The notes under the pieces were generated by a model, which was not told the DNA's origin, made no database searches, and worked only from the letters and a program-made list of their open reading frames with translations. 64,000 bases of DNA from Diadema setosum (lineage: Eukaryota; Echinodermata; Echinoidea; Diadematoida; Diadematidae): positions 7,058,501 through 7,122,500 of the forward strand of contig CM067064.1 of the NCBI GenBank assembly GCA_033980235.1. Reading direction: 5' to 3'. Position 1 is the first letter of the stretch, and each line of letters starts with the position of its first letter. Of the stretch, positions 23,022 through 34,986 are shown piece after piece. A program made the position numbers and the translations under genes.

Positions 23022-23147
23022 GTAGCCTTTTGACAAGGCCTTCTCACTGAATGGAGGCAAGCCCCATCGAGCGCGGCCTTGCGCTGCCCGCTCGGCAATA
23101 GGCTCGCTTCACTCGTCCATACAGCGAGAGGGCCTTGTCAAAAAGCT
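23022..23147. repeat. Small GC-rich foldback
   Basis: AGCCTTTTGACAAGGCC at the left and GGCCTTGTCAAAAAGCT at the right are inverted copies around a GC-rich core containing GCTCGCTTCACTCG. It resembles a short MITE. Confidence 0.6.
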
Positions 23148-25670
23148 AGATAACACGCGACGTACTTTAATCTGTTTGTGACGTACTAGAAGTAAGTACT
23201 TCTCTGTTATGTCACGTGTCTCTCCATCTTTCCAACAATGAGAGGAAACAGACGTCTCGTAAGGAATTGCTTGCAGATTTTAAAGTTTTCTTTAGCTATG
23301 ACTAAGCTATAGACCGGCTTCTTATGCGTAACAGAAGAAGACAAAAAAGCAACAAAACATCACCATTGTGGAAAATCTGAAACATTTACATCATATATAA
23401 TAAATTCTATCTTTCTATGAATTATTTGATTTCAGAGTACACCAGTTGCGTAGAACCTCTGTCTATTCCTTCACAGGCCAACAACGTTGGAATAAACTAT
23501 CAATCTACGACAAGTGCACTATTAAAATCATACTTCAAAGACCCTATCTTAAAGGATTGGACGGCAAACAGATACCAATGTATGATAACCATAAAGGAAT
23601 TCATGATTATCCGGGTATGACACCACGACTTTCTCTTAACTTTAACAGTAATGTTGAGTAAAGAATGGTATGTGACCGTTATGTACAGAGGCATGGTAGA
23701 ATTGCTGGCATTAGAGTGCAGCTATCACCAATCCAAACGTCAGGGCCTTTAACTATGAAACCCAGACAGCGATGTACACCAACGAACCTTGCTAGTTCCT
23801 GTGGCGACAGCCTACTAGCGTAAACTTCAGAATATACTGCATATTTCCTGCATGCCGAAACTTTTATTCTGAAAAGTCGGGATGTGCCCCTCTGTCGACC
23901 TCATATTCTAACATGTACAAGGCAAAAAAAAAAAAAAACAACAACAACAACAACAACAAACAAACAAACTCTTAAATCAATCATAATTACAATAACTTTT
24001 GAAGGCCACACAGGAAAAAAAGCTCAACAAATACGATGCTCCGCTCAATTAACCCCATTAACCCTTCCGCACCACATTTATCAGTAATGTAAACAAGATG
24101 ACCCAACAACAATCACAAATGATGAAAAAGATGTTAAAAGTTTGAACGACTATGTCATGTGATAGGTTGATGGAAGTAAAGTTAAGTGGGACTAAACTGC
24201 AGTCTGGCATTGCAAGATGAATTCAACTTTGCATGGATTTGATATAAGGTATGTATACAATATTTCAATTACAATATGAAACAATATATAACAACCTATT
24301 TGATGTTCTACTTTCTACAAATCATTTTTTTTTTTAGTATGTAAAAGCAATAACTCGATCTATTATATCTCTTTGTCTGAATGTGCATTACCAGACAACC
24401 TTGTCTAACATTTTTCCTTTTCCCTGTTTGTTTGCTTTATTAAATCTGTTGCACTCGACTCATTAATTCTTGAATTTCATATGAATACTATTCATAAAAT
24501 ACGACATGTATTACTCAGCACAAAGAGAATAAAGGAAATTCTGGTGATTGATTGTGTTTCTTTAAAATGAGAGCAATAATGGCCGTAGGTCTACTGATTA
24601 TCATTTAAAAACTTGGATAACTCCGCATCAAAAATGTAGCATGCTTGATATGATCTTATGAGTGCATGGGGCATGATGTGCAAGGGGCATTGTGCGGAAT
24701 GGTAAAAAATTGTATTTTGCCATGGAATATGTACGTTGATGTTCGGACAAACTGGTGATTTGATTTCAATTTCATGATCACTCGCTATACGTAAAGCGGA
24801 ACTTTCAAAAGAGATCTAGATATTGCATACACAGAGGGGATGATTTCTAATCTTCTGTTGATTTTTGACTGGAAGGGGGGGGGGGGGGGGCATGGTGTCA
24901 AACATTAAATGTCATCCGAAGACAGCAACACAGAGAGGACACCTTTCTTTCTCGCGTTCATGATTGGATTAGTGGGGACTCCACAGACGTTCTCGTTATC
25001 GAAAATTCTTTACTGCAGGTCTTTAAATCTCATTTAATGCCTCGGTACCTTTGGCCATTGAGATTTCTTTCCGTCAGTAATAGCAAGGTTGATCTTCCAA
25101 GCGGAAACATATACCTCCCGACACTTTCACACTCCAACCACCAAAGGGCGTTACAGTGATGACACTAAAATCGGTGAAGCACTCCCCTCGTCGACGCCAT
25201 ACTCGAGCCCTGTTTCGTAAAGTTGTTCGTAAAGTTAAGCATAACTTTACGAACGACTGGAATATGAAGTGCCAATATGTGTGCCCATTTTTTCCAGTTA
25301 CGTTTTAACAAAGTACAACTGTATGACAATATTTCATCTACATGAGGGCAAAAATACACTTTCAACTAAAACGTGTGTTAACATTAAAGAATAATCATTA
25401 TCATCTGCAAATTTCAATTTTTGCTATTGAAATTAACAATTATTAGCAAACCCACTTGGCTTGCCATATGTGATCCTGGGATTGATATGGAAATTGCCCC
25501 CCCCCCCCCCATTTTTTAATCACTTACCTTAAAAGGTTACAAGACATGCTTGCTTACACTTTGATAAGAGGCACCCCCTCCCAGATTACATAACCCCTCC
25601 CTATTGGAGAATGGAAGAGTCTAAGGAGTTTGGGTGAGGAGAAGCAGTGGCAGGAAGTGACAGCAGCTTT

Positions 25671-25742
25671 TGTGCCATTCCATGCATAGATGCTGCTACC
25701 ACAACCAACGACTTGTTTCTCCTCATTCTTTCATCATTCTAG
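25671..25742 (+). repeat. R-like repeat copy 1, ending at a splice donor
   Basis: The 72-bp copy begins TGTGCCATTCC and ends ATTCTAG, directly followed by GTAAGT, a consensus 5' splice site. It lies 202 bp from the LTR start, where transcription would plausibly begin. Confidence 0.85.
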
Positions 25743-27525
25743 GTAAGTCTCTTCTCATTCTGATTTCATATATTTGTAATGTTATTACAATAAGGAATGT
25801 TATTCATTTAACATTGAAATGTGTATTCTTGGGAATACACTGACATATGTTCATTTCAAGGATAAGATTTATTTTGAGAGAACACTTCAGTCAGAAAACA
25901 TTGTATGGCATAGTAACTATGTGGGTATATGTTAATTATTGAGTCTGAGTGTTGCTACTATGCTAATTCTGATTTACCAGTGATGAATGAATATGTATCT
26001 GGTGGTGGTTTGTTACACATGATGAGATATACATTCTGAGTGTGTAATTTGTATATAATTTGTACATGGGTTTTGAGGATGTCTAGTTTGTAGTTAATGT
26101 ATATAGAGACCTAGAAGCAAGTTTTGGATGTGAATGTACATTTCACCCTGCAATACAGGTGTACACACATAGTTTATACCATAGGCCACTGGCTTGAGAA
26201 CTGGTCCTTTGTTTCATGCCTAGAGGCAGCATTTAGAGTACCAGTACATTTATCACTCTGTCCATGGATGGGGTCTAGGCTTTTGTTCTGTGTGAGAGAC
26301 TGAATAGATGCAGTCACTGACTAGGCAGAGATTAAGAGTTTTATGGTCAGTGTATGGGACTGCCAACCTGTGTAGCTAGTCTGAATTATTCAGACCAGCT
26401 ACAAGTGAGGAAATATTTAACTACTATCCATGTATATAGTTGTATGTCATTTGTGTTTTTATCTGCCAAGATCTTCAGGTACATTATATAGATATGTTAT
26501 TGATGTTAATTCACAGATTTTAGAGTAGGTTTTGTTAGTAGGGATACATTGATAGAAAGAATGACTAGAGTGTATGTATATAGCTGTGTGGTCTGCGTTA
26601 TAGACTATCAAGGGGACAGGAAGTGCTGTATGTTAGTACAGTCTCCAGCGAGATGTTGTCCCTCCAGCTCACAGAGGAGAGCAAACTTACAGGTAGGAGG
26701 ATAAGGGAAGTTTAATGTATACATGAAGGCAAGGGCCGTGGTGCTCTTTGTTAAGAAAAGAGTTTATAGACTCCCTCAGTTTATGCTTGCTGGCCCTGTA
26801 CTAGTGAGTGAGTTGTTGTAGAAATTTATCTGAAGAAAGATTATCAAGTAGAAGAGTTAGTTATTCCCAATGTTCCCTTTATGGGAAAAACGTTGGATGA
26901 ACTAGTTAGGAGAATTTGTTAATGGTTGTGGAATGAATATAGTTGTTTGAATTATAGTTTAGCTTCATACTTTAGTATGAAGACTCCTACTAAAGGGGGT
27001 CATTTTATTGGGAATTATTATATGAGAAGACTGTTTGATTAGGCAAACTCTACAATTAATATTTAGAATTATCTCGCTCTATAAGGAAAAGGCCAGATGC
27101 GTTCATACATTTCAAACTGATAAGAATTGATATTATTCGGAAGAAAGATTTGAACAGATATGAGACTTGTATTGTAATGAGAATTCGGCACAGGCAGGAA
27201 TCACTAGTTACTTGTATAAAGAAGATATTAGAATATATTATGAATATATCATTGATGAAAAGGGAAGGAGAATGAAATCAGATAATAGTTTGTTAGAATT
27301 ACAGTCATTGACATTCAGATATTATACTGATTATTGATTACGAGTATCAGTAAGCTCATGTACTCTGTGGGAACACTGTTTATGACAGATTTGTATACAG
27401 TTACATCGAGCTCGTGTGTATTTATGTGTTAAACTGAGAACTGATTATTATTGTTTTGTTACACATTGATTGCTCTGCAGTGTTTGTCAATACTTAATTG
27501 TCTGATTGTGACTTTTTATGAGAGC

Positions 27526-27531
27526 AATAAA
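27526..27531 (+). promoter_or_regulatory. AATAAA poly(A) signal in the LTR
   Basis: AATAAA lies immediately before repeat copy 2. Cleavage 10-30 nt downstream would fall inside copy 2, as expected for the end of an R region. Confidence 0.65.
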
Positions 27532-27603
27532 TGTGCCATTCCATGCATAGATGCTGCTACCACAACCAACGACTTGTTTCTCCTCATTCTTTCATCATTC
27601 TAG
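27532..27603 (+). repeat. R-like repeat copy 2, ending in an acceptor-like tract
   Basis: Identical over 72 bp to 25671-25742. Its 3' end is a pyrimidine tract (TTTCTCCTCATTCTTTCATC) closing in TCTAG, a good 3' splice-site sequence. It is followed by the 28-bp LTR end, CACCCCGTAC onward. Confidence 0.85.
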
Positions 27604-27690
27604 CACCCCGTACCCCTACAGGGGTGTTACACATATTTAAGTCGTTCGTAAAGTTGTGCGTAACTTTACGAACAGCTTTATGAAACAGGG

Positions 27691-30107
27691 ACCCGGGCTC
27701 TTCCATCGATGAAACGAAGTCAAATTATTGATTTATCACTGAAAAAAGACTATTCGCAAATGATGCCTTTTGTGCTAGCAATATCGTGATGTTTTTTTAA
27801 GTTCTCGTTTACGTCTCGGGTGATTGTGAAATTGAATTCAATTTGTTTAGTCCGATCATCAACAAGACGTATACCCAAATCGTAAAGATCGCTCATTTTA
27901 CAACATTTTCTATTCGACCCTTAAACACATTAATATTTTACGCCGCCTGTACTACACGTAAGCCTCATTAATAGCACAATAGGCCTATACAGTATTGTCA
28001 CCTGACTGTCGCAGACTGAATTGATCACGGTATAAGATGATACCAAACATGACGACTAGTATTCTAATATTACAGAATAATCGATCAAAATCGACTTTTC
28101 TTACTTTTTGTGCGGGCTAAACACAAAAAGTAAGGAAATTTGACCTTGATTCGGTCATATTTCTCTGAAATGAGAACAGTATCGGTCATATCCTCAGATC
28201 CTATCATTAAAAACAAATAGGATGTTTACGCACACGAAATTTGTAAATATGTTTAACACATGTAACCACACCAGTACGACTCCTCATACGATATGCGGAT
28301 GTATAAAAGTGCAAGTCATGTGAAAATGAAGCAAAAATCAACTCGTTGTGTATATGCAAAACGAGAATGGATATGAGAAAAGAGGCAAAGGTCATTGGCT
28401 GTATTTTCACATTGTTAAGACACACAAACATTTGTTTTGATCTTCTTATCATTGCCACTCAGGGTGTGATAAAAAAAAAATAATGTCTTAAATGCTGACA
28501 CGTGATTATAGATGTATTTTGTTGATCACGATTTTACCGATGCTTATATAGATTGCATTCGTGCATGATTCATGTTACCGTGTTAAAAAAAAAAAGAATA
28601 ATGTAGTCGATAAACGTTTAAGTGTACAGGATGGAATTAGGCTTAAATTTCCATGAAAACAGCTAGAAGTGGTTTGCTCATCATGGATTCTGCATGGACG
28701 CAATATACACTAGTACCTCTTACTCCAATCAGTAAGTACTAACAATACCAGGAAGCGTTATCGTTGATCATGGAGATTATAAACACCTCAACAAAGTCAC
28801 GAGGAAATCTCCCCTCTCACATAATGGACCACTCTTCCTGTGTACCTTTTCTTCGCTGGAAATAGTCCTGCCTCACCAGCCCCGTAACTACAGGTCAATT
28901 CAACATAGGTAACCACATGATATTCCTGAACGCGCGATATATATCAACGTCCTGTTCTACATTTATTTTATCGACGCCAACCACTCCTGCTTAGCTTTAC
29001 AGCGCAATGCTTCATATTTTTTTTTCTTTATGCACATATTTTCACTCACTTTCGATCAAAATTATGCAAGATGTACTGAGGGCAGAAAAAGAAAGAAAAA
29101 AAAAAGAGCTAGAACTGTCATTGAGACAGATTGTTCACATATATCTTGATATGAGCACTTTCGTTTTCATTGAATCTAATGAATCACGTTAAACTCAACC
29201 ATTAAACTTATTGCTGTGCTAAAATTTGAAAAAAAAAAGAAAAATAAAAAAAAAACCGTGTGCATAGATATTATTTGTATATATATATTGCAAAAGCCTG
29301 GCCGAATTAAAGAGACTGTTTCATCCGGGCATTTTCCATATTACGAAAAAGGGTCTCGTGCTGCTTTCATGAGAATGGAAGACATGACAGGATTACCCCT
29401 GTAGCAATGCTAACTATTTTTGTGTAAATGAAACAAACTTATTAATAGAGATTTGAGGTACCAACAACATCCTAGCCAATATTCCACCATTCGAGCTTAT
29501 GTTCGGATATGAGAGAAGCGAAACAGTTCACTGAAGTCAATACGCTCTTCAGTTCATTGCAGAACACTCCAGAGTATCTTTTGTCGGATATTGCTCGACT
29601 CTACCAAGGCACAATCTTCATGTCTTGCACAGTTTCCTCGGTGTGGTTTGCGTTGCCTCCATTCTCTCCCTATACCCTACCAAAACCCTTCCTTTAAACA
29701 GGTGCAATAGTACAGCCTAGCATTGTCCAACTTCCTTCCCTGCCTAAATAAGTATCTCCTGTGTCCCTTCCGCCTGTCTTCTATATACCCCCCCCCCCTC
29801 GAGAGACGGAGAGAGAGAGAGAATAAGGCAAAGATAAAGAAAATGTCCATGTGTAATATATCTCAGCTTTCTACACTACTATCCATAAGCAAAAAAGGGA
29901 GATCTGCAACATTTGGAAGTTTGGCTTTGTTCGTATTTCATTGTACCGTTTCTTTCACTTGCAAAAGCTTGGCGTCTCCTGTTTAGATTACATGACATTC
30001 ATCCTACACTACTACTACTACTACTACTGCTGCTGCTGCTACTGCTACTACTACTACTACTACTTATATTACTACTACGTACTATTACTTCCAGTAATCA
30101 GAGGGCA
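27691..30107. other. Intergenic, no gene seen
   Basis: AT-rich. It contains a perfect 13-bp-arm hairpin at 28099-28133 (CTTACTTTTTGTG and its complement), A- and T-runs, a C11 run at 29788-29798, and a CTA/CTG trinucleotide repeat at 30009-30065. No convincing coding sequence. Confidence 0.6.
30009..30065. repeat. (ACT)n/(TGC)n trinucleotide repeat
   Basis: An ACT tract interrupted by five TGC-type units. Confidence 0.9.
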
Positions 30108-30278
30108 TCAGGGGCGGATCCAGGAATTCCGTAAAGAGGGGGCGCGTTTACAAAATTAAAGGGGGGGGGGCGCACGCACCCTTCCCCATTTTTTCTTTTT
30201 ATTTCCTTTGTTTCAACAAAAAAATAAAGGGGGGGGGGGGCGTGCTCCGGTTGCGGTCCTCCCTGGATCCGCCATTGG
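30108..30278. mobile_element. Short MITE with GGCGGATCCAGG termini
   Basis: GGGGCGGATCCAGG at the left and CCTGGATCCGCC at the right are inverted copies. Two G-runs (30161-30170 and 30229-30240) and A/T-rich stretches fill the interior. Non-coding. Confidence 0.7.
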
Positions 30279-30557
30279 GCATGTATTATAGTCATCCTGC
30301 TCAACTTTTCCCTGCAGTTTTTCACTGGCTTCACATCTGACAGCGAAGTATGGTCAATTTGATCTTCATCTATTACCTTCAAAATCACTCAGCAGTAACA
30401 ACACAGAGTTCATAATGTTTCTTGAACAGTTTAAGAATACCATGCAGGAATCCCATGTGTCCAAATCATTATCTCCATCTCAGTTACACGTTATCTACGT
30501 TACATCTACAATCACTGCATCAGAAGAATGCAATGATCTTGCTCTATCATCACACAA

Positions 30558-31431
30558 TGGGCCGGATGCATAAACGCTAGCAATTGCTTGTGCTAGCCTT
30601 TTACTCGAATCCGTATGCATAAAAACAAGCAATTGCTTGCGAGCAGAAGCTCTTGCTAGCAAGTGCAAGCAATTGCTTGCTGTCCGCAAGCAATTGCTTA
30701 GAGACCAAGCATTTGCTTAAAAACGTATGCATAAAACATACCTTTTGCTAGTTCTTGCTAGCAATTGCTTACGATTTTCCAAGCTCTGTAAAATGAGCTT
30801 GAGCTTTTGCTTATCTGGGACGTTCCCTTTTAAGTATCATTTTCATATTCATGGAAGAAAGACAACAATTGTGAAGGAGTGGTATAAATCTACAAGAAAT
30901 TACTCTGAAGTAGAGTAAGAAATTTTTCATTTCAACAACGGGAATGTCCAGTGGTTAGCACGCAAAATTTGATGAAAAACAGGTAGGATGTCTCACTTCG
31001 GTGGAGAGCAAGGAGACGTCTCTCCACGTGCGATCTGGCAGATGCGGGCTATTGTAAGCAGTGGTGGGAATCAGCCAGTAATACGAGTGTGTGTATAGTT
31101 GTGTGTGTGTGTGTGTGCGTCTGTGTGTGCATTTATGAGTGTCATTTCATAGCTCTTCTGCTATGTCAGGAACTGTTTCCGCACACACATGCCCTTTCAA
31201 ATGCATGCTGCCACACTCGCCTTTGTTCTTGTGTTCGCACAGGCGTGACGCTATTGTTCGAACCCTAAGCAATTGCTTGCTGAATGCAAGCAAAAGGTAT
31301 GTGCACAAGCAAAAGATTATGCATATGTATATAAGCAATTGCTTGAGCTACACCTTTTACTAGACGAGCTTGTGCTTTTGCTTGAAGCAATTGCTTACAA
31401 GCAATTGCTTGTTTTATGCATTCGGCCCAAT
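30558..31431. mobile_element. TIR element with nine AGCAATTGCTT palindromes
   Basis: The outer ends GGGCCGGATGCATAAA and TTTATGCATTCGGCCC are inverted copies, flanked by AAT. The self-complementary word AGCAATTGCTT occurs about five times in the left 220 bp and four times in the right 170 bp, but not in the middle. This is the layout of subterminal transposase-binding repeats. No transposase frame is present, so it is a non-autonomous DNA transposon. Confidence 0.8.
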
Positions 31432-33013
31432 AATTATGTGTTCTTCAGCTCCTTTAAGATTACTCTGACATGTCTGAAGACATAACTTTCCACACGATCG
31501 GTACAACACTTGGTTTCTGTATTTTGCGTAACCTAAAATCCATGTATCCGGTATATGTTTAGTCAAACAAATTGAGCTAGTTCTATTCAGGGAGGTTAGC
31601 ATTGCTCACCTCCCTGTTCTATTTTACATAAATAAAATCAATGTGTTTGTATATTGTCATTGTATAATGTATAGGAATTTTGCCCGACGGAAAGGGCGCA
31701 AGCGATCTTGACTATTAAACTCATACGTGTACGTAATTATAAGTGCATGGATGTGTATATTTCTCTCTTCTTTTTTTAGCAGGCTCCAATCATACCAAAC
31801 AATAAAGATTGACATTACATAGCATTATAGTGTATTCGTTTATAAGTAGGCCTATACAGTCTTTGCAGTGAAACAAGGTTTGAGTGCTTCATGGAGAGCG
31901 TAATGATAATATTATGACCTTTAATATTATTATCATCACTTTAAAATTTCATTGATGTGGTTAACATAGGGAAAGATCAAAGCGATGGACACGAATAGGA
32001 GTTGACACATTTGGACCATGGCGGCTTTGCGCACGAGGCATTTCAAAGTGGCGGCATTTTGATGTGAATGAAGAATGTAGGGTGTGGTGGGGGGGGGAGA
32101 TTGAATGACAATCTCACCGATACTTATACTGGAATCTTTTCAAAAATGAAATGTTCAAGGCTTTTACAGGTGTTACAGATATTTAAAAGAAAAAGAACAG
32201 GAAAAGACATGGATGAAGACTTGAGTATTGCTTTTGTGTGTGTATGTGTGTGTATGTGGGGGGGGGGGGTGGGAGGTTGGAAGGACGGTCTGATGATTAT
32301 ATACGATGTATTTCCTACTTCAAATGGCTTCTGATCGATTTTTTTTTTATTTGCGTATGTATTACTTATACCACTGCTTTACGAGCATCGTAAGTTGGTT
32401 GAATGGATGTAGATTTAAATACTAGCGCTAAATAGCCTGAAGCAGTTATTGTTTTTTTTTTAATTAAAAGATCATGCGTAAAATAGTTATATCAGCTAGC
32501 ATTGTATTACAGTGTACAATATATTGTGACCGTGCATCATTAAAATAGACTCTAAACTCCAAAGTCACTTCTATCAGTTATACTAACTAACTTTTCAGAG
32601 TGTACACTTTTTTGTTCATTGCTCAGATGGGTTAGGAAAGTCATAATCATATGTCATTTCGAAGCTTGAGGTTGGCTCTTTCAGAATCTGCCTTGAACAA
32701 GAAATCCATGTCTGGTGTTTTGTTTTTGTTTTTGTTTTGTTCTTTGATGGTGGTTTTGTGATGCAGGGTCATAATCATATTCAAACGAAAGGAAATACTG
32801 TTTATGAACAGCATCAAGTCACGCAAGATTGTCGTCGTACGCTTTATACAAAAAGAATCATAAAATACTTGATTACCCATCAACACCCCCCCCCCCTCTA
32901 CACACACACACCAGGCACCCCTGCCAATAGACAATTACGTGTCTATTACAGTTACATTAGATTGCAGGCATAGGGGCAAAACGTATATAACATTTCGCTA
33001 ATCGACAATAAAC
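31432..33013. other. Intergenic, no gene seen
   Basis: AT-rich sequence with TG-rich tracts and G-runs at 32083-32098 and 32258-32269 and a C11 run at 32886-32896. Nothing coding is recognised. Confidence 0.6.
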
Positions 33014-33559
33014 TTAAAGGACAAGTTCACCTTCATTAACATAAGGATTGAGAGAATGTAGCAATATAAGTAGAGGAAAAATCAGACAATCCGTTCAAAA
33101 GTTATGAATTTTTAAATTTTTGTGCAGTCACCGCTGGATGAGAAGACTACTGCAGTGTATGATGTCACATGCGTACAACAATATAAGGAAAATATAAAGA
33201 GAATTTCACAAAATTTCATCTTTTGAAAAAAAATACACATTCCCTTGACTCGTTACTGACATAATATGGGTAATATTATTCCCATTGCCTTTAGAAAGAG
33301 GCAAGTCAAATGCTCTTTTATTATGCGAAAAGAGTGAAAATATGTGGAATTTTCTTTACATTTTCTTGATACTGTTGTACTCGTATGACATCACGAGCCT
33401 TAGTAGTCTCCTCATCCAGCGGTTCCAACACAAAAGTTTTAAAAATTCATAACTTTTGCATCGATTGTCCAATTTTCCTCAAATTGTCACTGATGTGGTC
33501 TACTAATATTGCTGCATTCTCTCAATCCTTATGTTAATGAAGGTGAACTTGTCCTTTAA
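33014..33559. mobile_element. TTAA-flanked MITE (AGGACAAGTTCACCTT termini)
   Basis: The element 33018-33555 has inverted ends AGGACAAGTTCACCTT/AAGGTGAACTTGTCCT. The inverted arms reach inward well over 150 bp, including the CGCTGGATGAG/CTCATCCAGCG pair. TTAA lies on both sides. It encodes no protein. A decayed relative of its right half lies at about 44810-44970. Confidence 0.85.
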
Positions 33560-34984
33560 TAGACTACGAAGAGAACACACCTATGTTGAATATTAGTACA
33601 CTATGGGCACTTCACATTTGCTAGGCCTGCGGGGATCGACTTTCTCATCGTGAATAAAACTAGGTCTAGACTACTAAATCATGAATGCAAAATGCGAACA
33701 AGACGAAACATCTGTACAGAAAACAAAGGGAGAGATTTCTTCCAGTGTAAGGAATGAGCTGGGCTTATATCATCTTGTTGAACGGGGCGGATCAGCGGAA
33801 GAGGAGGTAGATAAACGGCCATTCCGCACACGTATACCTTGCTGCGTGGCAGAACCAGGTATTCTCTCAAAGCTAAGTAGGCCTATTTGTGTATAGTTAA
33901 TCATAATGCTTGGACGAACGAACAAATGGGACAGTATACACAATGGAAGACATACAATACATTATCAACCAATGGTTTACTACATGCGCCAAGTAGGAAC
34001 TATAATGAGAACAGAATTTTACTTTTAAAAAAGTTTGTGGCCATCGGTCAAACAGACAGATAGAGAAATCGTTGAATTCAAAGACCAATCATTATCAGAG
34101 TTGCAGTAATTTACCAGGGCATTAACGTTATTGTGTGGTTGATGGAACATTAGCTTTGTTGGTTGATTTGTAAAATTCCCTTACCTTAAAGTCTGCGAAG
34201 TGTAGTCGATACTCTGTCCGTCGCTCGCAGTGCATATCAATTCTGTTACAGACGCCACGTGAAACACAATACATCTGTCTCCTAACGGGCAGATTTATTC
34301 GTGACAGAGTTTCGCCGTGGCACAACGTGCTGAAAAGGGAGTAACTTGCACGCGAGCAATGGAGAAGCAAGATTGAGCCCGCTTCCGTGTGTTAAAAAAC
34401 ACTGGGAGGAAAAAAAAATAGTTTGATGAAAAAGCCTCCCTTGCTGGTAGTTCTTTCCGCTACTGTTACAAACAGACAAACTGGTCAGGTCATTGTTTTT
34501 ATAAGTGTATACCTCATCTATTATGAAGTATAATAGGTGTAATTACTACCGATCTCTGTACTATTAACGGTGTGTCGCATGAAGCGTACAGAATTCATCT
34601 AGCTGTTTGAGTTCATTTTGGACGAAACTTCGAGTTATTTAAAAGATTTTTTTCTTTTTTCTTTTTTGCCGGACAACACTCCAAACACTCCCAACCAGAG
34701 TTGATTACCAGTACAACGGAAGTAGATGGGACTGATAAAGTTGAAAACCGATTGATATATCGTTTCACAAAGCATGTGCGTGTCTTCTGTATTATAGAGA
34801 CGCCCAATCCCATTCCCTTATCCTCAACTATTGTGGATAAATGGGGTTGTATAACTTAACGAGTTGGAACAGAGCAAACGAGCACTTTGCATGTCAGATG
34901 AGAAACCGGCATCGCAGATTTTTCGAGTAAAGACACACAGGCACTCGTTGGCATGTACAAATGTGCACCCACCAAAATAGTAGA
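33560..34984. other. Intergenic, no gene seen
   Basis: Only short chance frames. No splice-bounded coding segment or repeat family is recognised. Confidence 0.6.
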
Positions 34985-34986
34985 CT

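Larger units (their letters stand above)
21254..25207. other. Upstream of SRCR gene, no second gene seen
   Basis: This 4-kb span should include the SRCR promoter on the minus strand, but I see no clear TATA box. It holds a C13/(AC)n tract at 22382-22419, a 140-bp tandem duplication at 22607-22870, a small foldback at 23022-23147, a (CAA)n patch at 23938-23960 and a G16 run at 24875-24890. Confidence 0.5.
25469..27631 (+). mobile_element. Solo LTR (2.16 kb) with internal R duplication
   Basis: The element starts TGTGATCC and ends GTGTTACA, flanked by CATA on both sides (25465-25468 and 27632-27635), a 4-bp target duplication as made by gypsy-type integrases. No internal region or second LTR remains, so it is a solo LTR. 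It shares the GAATGGAAGAGTC word (about 25608) and overall layout with the gypsy LTR at 55897-58350, so the two are probably related families. Inside, a 72-bp segment occurs twice without a mismatch, at 25671-25742 and 27532-27603. No open frame of 60 codons or more is present. Confidence 0.7.
25208..27690. mobile_element. MITE split by a solo LTR
   Basis: Inverted termini of about 50 bp (CCCTGTTTCGTAAAGTTGTT at 25208, and its complement ending at 27690) enclose only about 320 bp of native sequence once the nested LTR (25469-27631) is removed. Each terminus is itself palindromic around CGTAAAGTTA. It encodes no protein. The order of events is clear: the MITE came first and the LTR element inserted later. 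Confidence 0.75.
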
